The translations under genes and the position numbers were made by a program. This document shows, piece by piece, positions 18,795-27,325 of a stretch of DNA of 64,000 bases. The notes beneath the pieces were generated by a model, which did not search any database, had not been told where the DNA came from, and was given only the letters and a program-made list of their open reading frames with translations. The stretch comes from Ancylobacter aquaticus (GTDB lineage Bacteria > Pseudomonadota > Alphaproteobacteria > Rhizobiales > Xanthobacteraceae). Location: the NCBI RefSeq assembly GCF_004339465.1, contig NZ_SMFY01000001.1, positions 620,001-684,000 of the forward strand, read 5' to 3'. Within the stretch, counting starts at the first letter, position 1. Each line of letters starts with the position of its first letter.

Positions 18795-19936
18795 GCGCCG
18801 GCGATCTGTTCGACGTGGAGGCGGCGCGGGCGGGACGGCTCGGCTGCGCCTGCCCGGAAGACACGCCGCGCCCGCTGCGCCGCGCGCCCGGCATCGGGCG
18901 GCTGTGCGGCGGCTTTGCCCTCGTCGTGCTGGCGCAGGCGCTGACGCTGGGCGTGCTGCCGCTGGCCGGGGCCATGCTGGCGCCGCGCCCGGAACTTGGC
19001 GCGCTGCCGCTCGCCGCGCTGCTGCTCGGGGCGGCGCTGGCCAGCCTTCCCGCCAGCTTTCTGCTCGACAATTTCGGCCGGCGCGCCGGTTTCGCGCTCG
19101 GCGCCAGCCTCGGCGTCGCCGGCGGGCTGGTGGCGGCCTATGCGATGATGCTCGGGGCCTTCCCGATGCTGGTGCTGGGCGCCGCCTGGCTCGGGGCGGC
19201 GCAGGGTTTCGGCATGTTCTACCGCCACGCGGCGGCGTTGGGTTCGGCCACTGGCGCGCGGGCCGGCGTGGTGGCGCGGCTCATCGGCGCCGGGGCGCTG
19301 GCCGGCCTTGCCGGGCCGCTGCTGGCGGGCATGGCGGAGGCGGCGTTCGCTCCCTACACCTTCGCCGGCACGCTGATCCTCGCCGCGCTGGCGCAGCTCG
19401 GGGCGCTGGGCTTCGCCGTCGCGCTGCCACAGGCGCGTTTTTCCCATGCCAAACAGACCGTTGAGGCGATGCAAGCGACGGAAGCCCGCCCGCCGACGAC
19501 CGCGTGGCGGACGCTGCTTCTGCCGACGCTGATCGGCGCGCTGGCCTGGGGGGCGATGACCTCCGCCATGGCCGGCGCGCCGCTGTCGCTGGCCGGCTGC
19601 GGGGTGGGCGTGCCGCTGATATCAGGCGTCGTCGCCTGGCATGTGGTGGCGATGTACGCCCCGGCGCTGGCGGGCGGGGTGCTGGCGCGGTGGATCGGAG
19701 CGACAACGCTGGCGCTGCTCGCTCTGGCTTTGTGTCTGGGCGCGGCGGCGATGGTGGCGCAGGCACACGAGGCGGTGACGATCGCCATCGCCTTCCTCGC
19801 GGTGGGCGCCGGCTGGGCGCTGGCAAGCCTCGGCACTACGCTGATGCTGCATGGGGCGGGAACGCCGTCGCGGCTGCAACTCGCCGCTCATGACGGCCTG
19901 CTGTTGGGCGCGGCGCTGCTCGGCGTGCCGATGTAA
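18791..19936 (+). CDS. ccoA: CcoA-like MFS copper importer, last gene of the cco operon
   Basis: 381 residues, about twelve hydrophobic helices, MFS fold. It has MTSAM (M256-M260) and HVVAM (H284-M288). In Rhodobacter capsulatus CcoA, a copper importer needed for cbb3 oxidase, the essential motifs are MxxxM and HxxxM with the same 28-residue offset. The gene overlaps ccoS by ATGA, so it is expressed with the oxidase assembly genes. A hydrophilic N-terminal tail contains CAC (C19, C21), which could bind metal. Function is inferred from motif, spacing and context; a general YfmO-like exporter label is the alternative. Confidence 0.82.
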   Translation: MSAGDLFDVEAARAGRLGCACPEDTPRPLRRAPGIGRLCGGFALVVLAQALTLGVLPLAGAMLAPRPELGALPLAALLLGAALASLPASFLLDNFGRRAGFALGASLGVAGGLVAAYAMMLGAFPMLVLGAAWLGAAQGFGMFYRHAAALGSATGARAGVVARLIGAGALAGLAGPLLAGMAEAAFAPYTFAGTLILAALAQLGALGFAVALPQARFSHAKQTVEAMQATEARPPTTAWRTLLLPTLIGALAWGAMTSAMAGAPLSLAGCGVGVPLISGVVAWHVVAMYAPALAGGVLARWIGATTLALLALALCLGAAAMVAQAHEAVTIAIAFLAVGAGWALASLGTTLMLHGAGTPSRLQLAAHDGLLLGAALLGVPM

Positions 19937-19980
19937 AAGGCCGCCGTCAGGAAGGGTAGTTGACGTCCATTTCGCTTTAT

Positions 19981-20000
19981 GTAAGTGATCGCTCACTGAC
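19981..20000. promoter_or_regulatory. Palindromic operator candidate before aas-tetR
   Basis: GTAAGTGA and TCACTGAC face each other across TCGC, with seven of eight arm positions complementary. The size suits a TetR-family dimer. It lies 21 bases before the aas ATG, and a TetR gene is the last gene of the same operon, so autoregulation is a reasonable guess. Confidence 0.6.
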
Positions 20001-20021
20001 AATGCGGTGAGGGGATCGAGG

Positions 20022-23000
20022 ATGTTCACACGGCTGATGACGGCCCGGCGTTTCGCGCCGCTGTTCTGGTGCCAGTTTTTCGCTGCCTTCAACGACAATT
20101 TCGTGAAGAACGCGATGGCGCTGCTCATCCTCTACGGCATCGCCCATACGAATGGCGGCGCGCTGGTCACGCTGGCCGGCGGCATCTTCATCCTGCCCTT
20201 CTTCCTGTTCTCCTCCCTCGGCGGCCAGCTTGCCGACCGCTACGACAAGTCGCTGATCGCCCGGCGGGTGAAGTTCGCCGAGATCTGGATCGTGCTTATC
20301 GCCAGCGCCGGCTTCGTCATCCAGTCCATCCCGCTGCTGTTCGTCGGCCTGTTCTTCATGGGCACGCTGAGCGCGCTGTTCGGGCCGGTGAAATACGGCA
20401 TCCTTCCCGACCACCTCGCCAAGGACGAACTCGTCTCCGGCAACGCGCTGATCGAGATGGCGACCTTCGCCGCCATTCTCGGCGGCACTGTGGGCGGGGC
20501 GCTGGCCTTCACCCATACCGGGGAATGGGCGGTGGCCGGCTTCACCTTCGTGCTGGCGGTGATCGCCTGGCTGTCGGCGCGGGGAATCCCCCACACCCTG
20601 CCGGGCGCGCCCGATCTCGTGATCGACCGCAATATCTGGCGCAGCACGATGACGCTGCTGGCCGATATCCGCGCCGAGAAGCCCATCTGGCGCGGCGCGC
20701 TCATCGTCTCCTGGTTCTGGCTGGTGGGGGCGGTGGTGCTCTCGCTGCTGCCGACGCTGGTGAAGGAGAATGTCGGCGGGGTGGAGAGCGTGGTCACGCT
20801 GTTCCTCGTGCTGTTCACCATCGGCGTCGCCATCGGCTCGACGCTGGCCGCCAAGCTGTCGGAAGGCCACATCCTGCTGGCGCTGGTGCCGGTCGCCGGC
20901 CTGCTGATGGGCGTCTTCGCCATCGACCTGGCGCTGCTCATGGGCTCGCTCACCCCGACGTCCGCGCCGATCGGTTGGTATGAATTCCTCACCTCGGGCC
21001 CAGGCGTGCACGCCGCCATCGGGCTGATCGGCCTCGCTGCGGCGGGGGGCGCCTTCGTGGTGCCGACCTTCGCCTTTGTCCAGGCCGCCGCAGGCGAGGA
21101 CCGCCGGGCCCGGGTGATCGCCGGCAACAACGTGCTGAACGCCGCCTTCATGGTGGCCGGTGCGGTCATCGTCGCCGGGCTCCAGTTCGCCGGCTTCGGC
21201 GCCCCGGCCCTGCTGGGGCTGATCGGCGCGGCGAGCCTCGTCGTCGCCATCCTTGCCGGCCGCGCCTTCCAGGGCCAGGTGCTGCGCGACCTGATCAAGC
21301 TGGTGTTCCGGGTGCTGTTCCGCGTCGAGGTGACGGGGGCCGAGCATCTCAAGGCCGCCGGGCCCGGCTCGGTGATCGCCATCAACCATGTGAGCTTCCT
21401 CGACGCGCCCCTGATCATGGCGCTGCTCGACAATGATCCCGTCTTCGCCGTCGACCGCGCCATCGCCGAGGCCTGGTGGGTGAAGCCGTTCCTCAGCCTC
21501 GTGCGGGCCTTCCCGCTCGATCCTACCAAGCCGATGGCGACCCGCGACCTGATCCGCCAGGTGCAGCAGGGCGAGCAATTGGTGATCTTCCCCGAGGGAC
21601 GTATCACCGTCACCGGCTCGATCATGAAGATCTATGACGGTTCGGCGCTGATCGCCGACAAGGCGGACGCGCCTGTCGTGCCGGTGCGGATCGAGGGGCT
21701 GGAGCAGACCTATTTCTCCCGCCTCGATGGCCAGCAGACGCGCAAGCGCCTGTTTCCCAAGGTGCGCGTCACCATCCTGCCGCCGCGCAAGCTGAAGGTC
21801 GACCGCGAACTGCTCGGCCGCAAGCGTCGCCGGGCAGCCGGCGCGGCGCTCTACGACGTGATGAGCGACCTCGTCTTCGAGACCAGCCACACCAACGTCA
21901 CCGTCTATCAGGCGGTGGAAGACGCGGCGGTGCGGCTCGGCATGGGGCGCATCGTGCTGGAGGACCCGCTCGGCACCATCCTTTCCTACCGCAAGCTGCT
22001 GCTCGGAGCGAAGATCCTCGGCGACAAGCTGGCCAGGGAAACCGCGCCGGGCGAAAAGGTCGGCGTGCTGCTGCCCAATGCCGCCGGCATCGCCGTGGTG
22101 CTGATGGGGCTCTCCCGCCACGGCCGCGTGCCTGTGATGCTGAACTACACCGCCGGCCCCGCCAATCTCGTCCTCGCCTGCAAGGCGGCGGAGGTGAAGC
22201 TGGTGGTCGCCTCGCGCGCCTTCATCGAGAAGGCGCGGCTGGAGGCGGAAGTGGCGGAACTCGAAAAGCATGTCCGCGTGCTGATGAGCGAGGAGATCCG
22301 CGCCTCCGTCACCACGACGGACAAGATCCGCGCCATGCTGCCGCTGCCCGCACCCAAGCCGGCCGACCCGGACGAGCCGGCCTTCGTGCTGTTCACCTCC
22401 GGCTCCGAGGGCACGCCGAAGGGCGTGGTGCTCTCCCACCGCAACATCCTGACCAATGTGGCGCAGGTCGCGGCGCGGATCGACTTCTCGCCCGCCGATA
22501 TCATGTTCAACGTGCTCCCCGTTTTCCATTCCTTCGGGCTGACCGGCGGGCTGGTGCTGCCGATGGTGTCGGGGCTGAAGACCTATCTCTACCCCTCGCC
22601 GCTGCACTACCGGATCATCCCGGAACTGGTCTACGCCACCAACGCCACCGCCATTGTCGGCACCGACACCTTCCTCATGGGCTATGCCCGCACCGCCAAC
22701 CCCTACGACTTCCGCTCGCTGCGCTTCGTGGTGGCGGGGGCCGAGCCGGTGAAGGCGGAGACGCGGCGGGTGTGGATGGAGAAGTTCGGCCACCGCATTC
22801 TGGAAGGCTATGGCGTCACCGAATGCGCGCCGGTGCTGGCGGTGAACACGCCGATGTTCAACCGCGTCGGCACGGTGGGGCGGATGCTGCCGGGCATCCA
22901 CCACCGGCTGGAGACGATGCCCGGCATCGAGGAGGGCGGGCGGCTGCAGGTGCGCGGGCCGAACGTCATGCTCGGCTATCTCCGCGCCGAGGCGCCGGGC

Positions 23001-23429
23001 GTGATCGAGCCGCCGGAGCAGGGCTGGTACGACACCGGCGACATCGTCGCCTTCGACGAGGAGGGCTTCGTCGCCATTCGTGGCCGGGTGAAGCGCTTCG
23101 CCAAGATCGCCGGCGAGATGATCTCGCTCGCCGCCATCGACGCCATGGTCGCGGCGCTGCGGCCCGATGCCGAGCATGTGGCGGTGGCGGTGCCGGACGC
23201 GCGGCGCGGCGAGCGCATCATCCTGATGACCACCGCGCCGGACCTCACCCGCGCCGCCCTCCAGGCGCATGGCCGCGAGCGCGGCGTGAGCGAACTGATG
23301 ATCCCGGCCGACATCCTGCGCATGGGCGACCTGCCGCTGCTCGGCTCGGGCAAGGTGGACTTCACCAAGGCGCGCACCCTCGCGCTGGAAATGCTCGCCG
23401 CGCGGGCCACCGTCGGAGACGGGGCATGA
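20022..23429 (+). CDS. aas: Acyl-[ACP]-phospholipid O-acyltransferase / acyl-ACP synthetase with LplT-like transporter domain
   Basis: A 1135-residue fusion for lysophospholipid repair. Residues 1-410 form an LplT-type MFS flippase (about 12 helices). Residues about 430-625 form a PlsC acyltransferase with NHVSFLD (HX4D) and FPEGRIT. Residues about 640-1120 form an AMP-binding acyl-ACP synthetase with FTSGSEGTPKGV and YDTGDIVAFD. In E. coli LplT and Aas are separate; the three-domain form is known in alphaproteobacteria. The ATG at 20022 has GAGGGGA seven bases upstream; a GTG at 20007 is less likely. The stop overlaps the tetR start. Confidence 0.92.
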   Translation: MFTRLMTARRFAPLFWCQFFAAFNDNFVKNAMALLILYGIAHTNGGALVTLAGGIFILPFFLFSSLGGQLADRYDKSLIARRVKFAEIWIVLIASAGFVIQSIPLLFVGLFFMGTLSALFGPVKYGILPDHLAKDELVSGNALIEMATFAAILGGTVGGALAFTHTGEWAVAGFTFVLAVIAWLSARGIPHTLPGAPDLVIDRNIWRSTMTLLADIRAEKPIWRGALIVSWFWLVGAVVLSLLPTLVKENVGGVESVVTLFLVLFTIGVAIGSTLAAKLSEGHILLALVPVAGLLMGVFAIDLALLMGSLTPTSAPIGWYEFLTSGPGVHAAIGLIGLAAAGGAFVVPTFAFVQAAAGEDRRARVIAGNNVLNAAFMVAGAVIVAGLQFAGFGAPALLGLIGAASLVVAILAGRAFQGQVLRDLIKLVFRVLFRVEVTGAEHLKAAGPGSVIAINHVSFLDAPLIMALLDNDPVFAVDRAIAEAWWVKPFLSLVRAFPLDPTKPMATRDLIRQVQQGEQLVIFPEGRITVTGSIMKIYDGSALIADKADAPVVPVRIEGLEQTYFSRLDGQQTRKRLFPKVRVTILPPRKLKVDRELLGRKRRRAAGAALYDVMSDLVFETSHTNVTVYQAVEDAAVRLGMGRIVLEDPLGTILSYRKLLLGAKILGDKLARETAPGEKVGVLLPNAAGIAVVLMGLSRHGRVPVMLNYTAGPANLVLACKAAEVKLVVASRAFIEKARLEAEVAELEKHVRVLMSEEIRASVTTTDKIRAMLPLPAPKPADPDEPAFVLFTSGSEGTPKGVVLSHRNILTNVAQVAARIDFSPADIMFNVLPVFHSFGLTGGLVLPMVSGLKTYLYPSPLHYRIIPELVYATNATAIVGTDTFLMGYARTANPYDFRSLRFVVAGAEPVKAETRRVWMEKFGHRILEGYGVTECAPVLAVNTPMFNRVGTVGRMLPGIHHRLETMPGIEEGGRLQVRGPNVMLGYLRAEAPGVIEPPEQGWYDTGDIVAFDEEGFVAIRGRVKRFAKIAGEMISLAAIDAMVAALRPDAEHVAVAVPDARRGERIILMTTAPDLTRAALQAHGRERGVSELMIPADILRMGDLPLLGSGKVDFTKARTLALEMLAARATVGDGA

Positions 23430-24019
23430 GGGCGGCGCCCGCCCGCCGGGGCCGCGATGGCGCCGACACGCGCGCGCGGATCGAGGCGGTGGCGCTGGAA
23501 CTGTTCGCGCAGAAAGGCGTGGCCGGCACCTCGGTGCGTGATATCGCGCTGGGCGTGGGGGTGAGCGAGGGGGCGCTCTACCGGCATTTTCCCTCCAAGG
23601 AAAAGCTCTCCCGCGAGCTTTTCCTCACGCGCTACGCGACGCTGGCGGCCGAGATCTGCGCCATCGACGCGGCGGAGCGGGAACTGGAGCGCAAGCTGCG
23701 GGCGGTGGTGGGCCTGGCCTGCGCGCTGTTCGACGCCGAGCCGGCGCTGTTCGCCTATCTGCTGATCCACCAGCACGAGCATCTTGGCCTGGTCCCGGAG
23801 GCGCCGGAGGCCAATGTGGTGGAAGCGGTGGCGCAGATGCTGCGCGGGGCCGGCGTTCCGCCCGGGCGCGTCACCCTCGCCAGCGCCATGGCGCTGGGCT
23901 GCGTGGTGCAGCCGGCGGTGTTCGCGCTCTATGGGCGGATCAAGGGGCCGCTTGCCGCGCAGGCCGATGACATCGCGGCGGCGGTGATGGTCGTCGTGGA
24001 AGGGCAGGCGAGGGGCTGA
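23426..24019 (+). CDS. TetR family transcriptional regulator
   Basis: 197 residues. The N-terminal helix-turn-helix is typical: ARIEAVALELFAQKGVAGTSVRDIALGVGVSEGALYRHFPSKEKL (about 15-60). The ligand domain is divergent, as usual. It overlaps aas by ATGA (23426-23429) and probably represses that operon through the palindrome at 19981-20000. The ligand may be a lipid or acyl compound, judged only from its partner gene. Confidence 0.88.
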   Translation: MRAAPARRGRDGADTRARIEAVALELFAQKGVAGTSVRDIALGVGVSEGALYRHFPSKEKLSRELFLTRYATLAAEICAIDAAERELERKLRAVVGLACALFDAEPALFAYLLIHQHEHLGLVPEAPEANVVEAVAQMLRGAGVPPGRVTLASAMALGCVVQPAVFALYGRIKGPLAAQADDIAAAVMVVVEGQARG

Positions 24020-24039
24020 GCGGCGTCAGGTCCGGATGT

Positions 24040-24260
24040 TCTATACCTCTCCCCGAGGGGAGAGGTCGCCGCGCAGCGGCGGGTGAGGGGGCGGGGCGTG
24101 TCCGGGGCGACAGAGAAGGGGGCCCCCCCCCCCCCCCCCCCCCCCCCCGGGGGGGGGGGGGGGCCCGGGGGGGGGGGGGGGGGGGCCCCCCCGGGGCGTG
24201 TCCGGGGCGACAGAGAAGGCCCCTCACCCCAACCCTCTCCCCGACGGGGAGAGGGGGAGC
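24040..24260. repeat. Palindromic repeat pair around a 26-C/15-G/3-C/19-G/7-C tract
   Basis: The gap between tetR and ybaB has no gene. Left side: CCTCTCCCCGAGGGGAGAGG and GGGTGAGGGGG. Right side: CCCCTCACCCCAACCCTCTC and GGGGAGAGGG. These are arms of a common alphaproteobacterial intergenic repeat. Between them a 28-base direct repeat beginning CGGGGCGTGTCC occurs at 24092-24119 and again, exactly 100 bases on, at 24192-24219. The two copies enclose only G and C: 26 C, 15 G, 3 C, 19 G and 7 C. The tract looks like a sequencing or gap-filling fault in a strong hairpin. Confidence 0.8.
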
Positions 24261-24282
24261 GGGCGCAACGCTCTGCCGTCGC

Positions 24283-24603
24283 TCAGAACAGCTTCATGCC
24301 CGGGGGGATCGGCAGGCCGGCGGTGATCGACTGGGTCTTTTCCTGCACGATGCGGTCGCCCTTGGCGCGCGCGTCGGCATGGGCGGCGACGATCAGGTCT
24401 TCCAGGATTTCCGCCTCGTCCGGGTTGAGCAGGCTCGGGTCGACATGGATCGCCTGCAGCGCGCCCTTGGCGGTGAGGCGCACCGTGACCATGCCGCCGC
24501 CGGCGGCGCCCTCGACCTCGATGGCTTCCAGCTCCGCCTGGAGCTGCTCCATCTTGGACTGCATCTCCTTCACCTTGGACATGATGCCGAGAAGGTCTTT
24601 CAT
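24283..24603 (-). CDS. ybaB: YbaB/EbfC family nucleoid-associated protein
   Basis: A 106-residue dimeric DNA-binding protein. N-terminal coiled helix MKDLLGIMSKVKEMQSKMEQ, then EVEGAAGGGMVTVRLTAKG and the C-terminal KTQSITAGLPIPPGMKLF are all family signatures. It starts 14 bases after the dnaX stop. The usual third partner, recR, is absent; the repeat region with the G/C tract lies directly downstream. Confidence 0.95.
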   Translation of the reverse strand: MKDLLGIMSKVKEMQSKMEQLQAELEAIEVEGAAGGGMVTVRLTAKGALQAIHVDPSLLNPDEAEILEDLIVAAHADARAKGDRIVQEKTQSITAGLPIPPGMKLF

Positions 24604-24617
24604 CCGCTGCTCCTGTG

Positions 24618-26582
24618 TCAGAATTCGATGTCGTCGTCCGCGCCCGGCCCGTCGTCGCGGGCGGCCATCAGATCGGCGTCGTTGGTATCGGTGGTGAAGT
24701 CGCCGGCAGGCTCTTCGGTTGCGAGCGAGCGCACATCGACGATCGCCGCGCCGGGAAACCGGGCCAGCGCCGCCGCCACCAAGGGGTCGGCCCGCACGCC
24801 GGTCATCATCGCGTCGCGCTGGGCGGCGGCCTTTTCGGCGACCGTCGGCTCGCCCTCTTCGCGCGAGAGGGCGACCAGCCAGCGCCGTCCCGTCCATTCC
24901 GAGATTTTTGACTGAAGTTCCTGGATCAGGTGGGTCGAGCCGCCCGGCGCCAGCGCCACTTCCAGCCGTCCATCCTCGAAGGCAACGAGGCGCAGATGGT
25001 TCTCCAGCGCGAATTTCAGCTTGAGATCGCGCTTCGACGCGGCCAGCGCCACGAGGTCCTCGAAGCTCGACACCGCAAGGCCCGGGGCCGGCGCGGCCGC
25101 CTGCGCGGGCTGTGCCACGGGCGCGGCCGGCTGTGGCGCGCTGCGGGACGCGACCGAGAGGTGGCTCGCCGCGCTGGGCGCGGACGAGGGGGCGGAGACC
25201 GGTGCCGCATAGCTGCGGGGCGCGGTCGCCGCCATGGCGGAACCGCCGCCGGAGCCACCGCCCATTCCGGCGCCGCCGCCGGAAGGCCGGGGGGCGGGTG
25301 CTTCCTGCGCGCCGTCGCGCAGGCGGCGCAGCGCTTCGTCCGGGGTGGGCAGATCGCTGGCATAGGCGAGGCGCACCAGCACCATTTCCGCCGCCTGCAT
25401 CGGCTTGGCCGCCTGCTGCACCTCGGAAAGCCCCTTGGTGAGCATCTGCCAGGCGCGCGAGAGCCCCCGCATCGACAGGCCGCGCGCGAAATCGCGGCCG
25501 CGCGTGCGCTCGGCTTCCACCAGAGCGGCGTCATCCGCCGTCTCGGGCAGGATTTTCATGCGGGTGACGAGATGGGTGAACTCGGCGAGGTCGGCGATCA
25601 CCACCGCCGGGTCGGCGCCGGAATCATATTGCTCGCGCAGTTCGGTCAGCGCCTGCGCGATGTCGCCCTTCATCAGCGCCTCGAACAGGTCGATGACCCG
25701 GCCGCGATCGGCGAGGCCGAGCAGCGCCCGCACCTGCTCGCCATGCACCATGGCGCCGGAGGTCTGGCCGCCGGAATGGGCGATGGCCTGGTCGAGCAGC
25801 GAGAGCGCGTCGCGCACCGAGCCTTCCGCCGCACGGGCGATGAGGCTCAGCGCCTCGGCGTCGATATTCACCCCTTCCGCCGTGCAGATGCCGTGGAGGT
25901 GGCGCGCCAGCGTGCCGGCCTCGACCCGGCGCAGGTCGAAGCGCTGGGTGCGCGAGAGCACCGTGACCGGCACCTTGCGGATTTCCGTGGTGGCGAAGAT
26001 GAACTTCACATGCTCGGGCGGTTCTTCCAGCGTCTTCAGCAGGCCGTTGAAGGCCGCCGTGGAGAGCATGTGCACTTCGTCGATGATGAAGACCTTGTAG
26101 CGCGCCAGCACCGGCTTGTAGCGCGCCGCCTCGATGATCTCGCGGATATCGCCGATGCCGGTGTTGGAGGCGGCGTCCATCTCCTGCACGTCGACATGGC
26201 GGCTCTCGATGATGTCTCGGCAGTGGCGGCCGAGCACCGGCATATCAAGCGTGGGGGCGCCCCCGCCCACCGGGCCGTCGGCCGGCTCGTAATTGAGCGC
26301 GCGGGCGAGGATGCGGGCGGTGGTGGTCTTGCCCACGCCGCGCACGCCGGTGAGGATATAGGCCTGAGCGATGCGCCCCGAGGTGAAGGCGTTGCTCAGT
26401 GTGCGGACCATCGCCTCCTGGCCGATGAGGTCGGCAAAGGTCTGCGGCCGGTATTTGCGGGCGAGCACGCGATAGGGCGTGGCGGCTGCCGCCGGCACGG
26501 CCGGCACCGGGCCAAGGTCGAAGCCCGGCCCGTCATCGGTTGCAGGCGTCAGGTCGGACATGTCGGGGGTGTCGGCGCTCAT
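24618..26582 (-). CDS. dnaX: DNA polymerase III subunit gamma/tau
   Basis: The clamp-loader ATPase of the replicase, 654 residues. Walker A is GVRGVGKTTTARIL, Walker B/DEXH is IIDEVHMLSTAAFNGLLKTLEEPPEHV, sensor region TEIRKVPVTVLSR. The zinc module seen in E. coli is degenerate: only one cysteine remains in LGRHCRDIIESRH, common in alphaproteobacteria. The C-terminus is Pro/Ala/Ser-rich with a tau-like end. ATG at 26582 gives MSADTPDMSDL; 26561 is a possible alternative. ybaB is co-transcribed downstream. Confidence 0.94.
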   Translation of the reverse strand: MSADTPDMSDLTPATDDGPGFDLGPVPAVPAAAATPYRVLARKYRPQTFADLIGQEAMVRTLSNAFTSGRIAQAYILTGVRGVGKTTTARILARALNYEPADGPVGGGAPTLDMPVLGRHCRDIIESRHVDVQEMDAASNTGIGDIREIIEAARYKPVLARYKVFIIDEVHMLSTAAFNGLLKTLEEPPEHVKFIFATTEIRKVPVTVLSRTQRFDLRRVEAGTLARHLHGICTAEGVNIDAEALSLIARAAEGSVRDALSLLDQAIAHSGGQTSGAMVHGEQVRALLGLADRGRVIDLFEALMKGDIAQALTELREQYDSGADPAVVIADLAEFTHLVTRMKILPETADDAALVEAERTRGRDFARGLSMRGLSRAWQMLTKGLSEVQQAAKPMQAAEMVLVRLAYASDLPTPDEALRRLRDGAQEAPAPRPSGGGAGMGGGSGGGSAMAATAPRSYAAPVSAPSSAPSAASHLSVASRSAPQPAAPVAQPAQAAAPAPGLAVSSFEDLVALAASKRDLKLKFALENHLRLVAFEDGRLEVALAPGGSTHLIQELQSKISEWTGRRWLVALSREEGEPTVAEKAAAQRDAMMTGVRADPLVAAALARFPGAAIVDVRSLATEEPAGDFTTDTNDADLMAARDDGPGADDDIEF

Positions 26583-26668
26583 GGGCCCTTCATAGCATCG
26601 CGGGCGGGCAATGGGGCAACGCAACGGCCACGGGCGGCTCAAAAAAGGCGGGGACGGCGAAAGGCCGA

Positions 26669-26917
26669 TCAGGGCGACGGCTTCATCGTCGTGACCTTGT
26701 AGACCTTTCCCGCGCTGTCATAAGTGGTCCACGCGCCAACCTGCCGCCCTTGGTCGAACATGCCCGAGCGCAGGCGCGTGCCGTCGCGGCGGAACCATTC
26801 CCAATAGCCTGTCGGCTCGCCGTTGCAGGTCTGCCCACGGGCCCAGAGGCTGCCGTCCCGGTGGTGCTTGACGAAAGGAAGGATGGTGGGCGCGTCGGCC
26901 GGCGGCGTCGTTGTCAT
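26669..26917 (-). CDS. Small MORN-like repeat protein (YwqK-type)
   Basis: 82 residues. After a short N-terminus come two related units, RDGSLWARGQTCNGEPTGYWEWF and RDGTRLRSGMFDQGRQVGAWTTY, the G-x-W-x-x-Y/F pattern of MORN_2/YwqK proteins. The annotated label 'YwqK family antitoxin' exists for such proteins, but no toxin partner is seen here. It lies between dnaX and the SRP RNA gene, all on the minus strand. Confidence 0.65.
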   Translation of the reverse strand: MTTTPPADAPTILPFVKHHRDGSLWARGQTCNGEPTGYWEWFRRDGTRLRSGMFDQGRQVGAWTTYDSAGKVYKVTTMKPSP

Positions 26918-26956
26918 GGCAGCGGCGCGTCCCGATGGGGCGTCAAGCGGCATGCA

Positions 26957-27061
26957 GGGTGGGAGGCTGGACAGAGACCCGATCCGGGCTCGTTGGGGCT
27001 GCTTCCTTCCGGATCTGACCCGGTTGGCGAGTGGCTCGTCCACCGCCAACCTCCCGGCGCC
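26957..27061 (-). ncRNA. ffs: Signal recognition particle RNA, small (4.5S-like) form
   Basis: On the minus strand the universal SRP domain IV sequence GGGTCAGATCCGGAAGGAAG is followed by CAGCCCC, the asymmetric loop bound by Ffh. The flanks pair: GCCGGGAGGTTGGCGG at the 5' end with CCAGCCTCCCACCC at the 3' end, giving one long hairpin of about 105 nt. A -10-like GATATA lies just upstream (about 27062-27068 on the plus strand). The ends are estimates from pairing. Position near dnaX is frequent in Hyphomicrobiales. Confidence 0.93.
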
Positions 27062-27109
27062 TATATCGGACAGATGGGCCGGGGATGCAAGAGGCGGCAG
27101 AGGCCCACT

Positions 27110-27325
27110 CTAGCGGCCGCCGTCCTCGGCGAGGGTGTGGGCGACGAGGGCATTGGCGTGGCCGTTCCCCATGCCGTGCTGGGTCTTCAGCATGGCGACG
27201 AGCTCCATGTGCCGGGCCGGCAGCGCCGCGCGCACCAGCGCCTTCCACTCCGAAATCGGCCGTCCATACGTCTTCTCGATCGACGGAAAATACGACGCCG
27301 GGCCTTTGATCGTCTTGTCGCTCAT
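27110..27325 (-). CDS. DUF4287 domain protein
   Basis: 71 residues from the ATG at 27325 (MSDKTIKGPASYFPSIEKTYGRPISEWKAL). The sequence with KTQHGMGNGHANALVAHTL is the DUF4287 pattern, a small helical domain often found alone or before a DUF5655 domain. Function unknown. A longer in-frame start at 27361 adds twelve unconserved residues. Confidence 0.8.
   Translation of the reverse strand: MSDKTIKGPASYFPSIEKTYGRPISEWKALVRAALPARHMELVAMLKTQHGMGNGHANALVAHTLAEDGGR

Noticed and set aside
16009-23270. Very long open frames on the minus strand (up to 1097 codons) opposite ccoI and aas
   Set aside because: They are antisense to clearly conserved genes, rich in Arg/His/Gly/Ala with no domain, and arise because the GC-rich third codon position removes stops.
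24120-24191. G-quadruplex or phase-variation tract
   Set aside because: The tract has the look of an assembly fault: exact 100-base repeat spacing and pure homopolymers. No gene is read through it.
26669-26917. Antitoxin of a toxin-antitoxin pair
   Set aside because: The MORN/YwqK-like label alone is not evidence; no toxin-like partner is adjacent.
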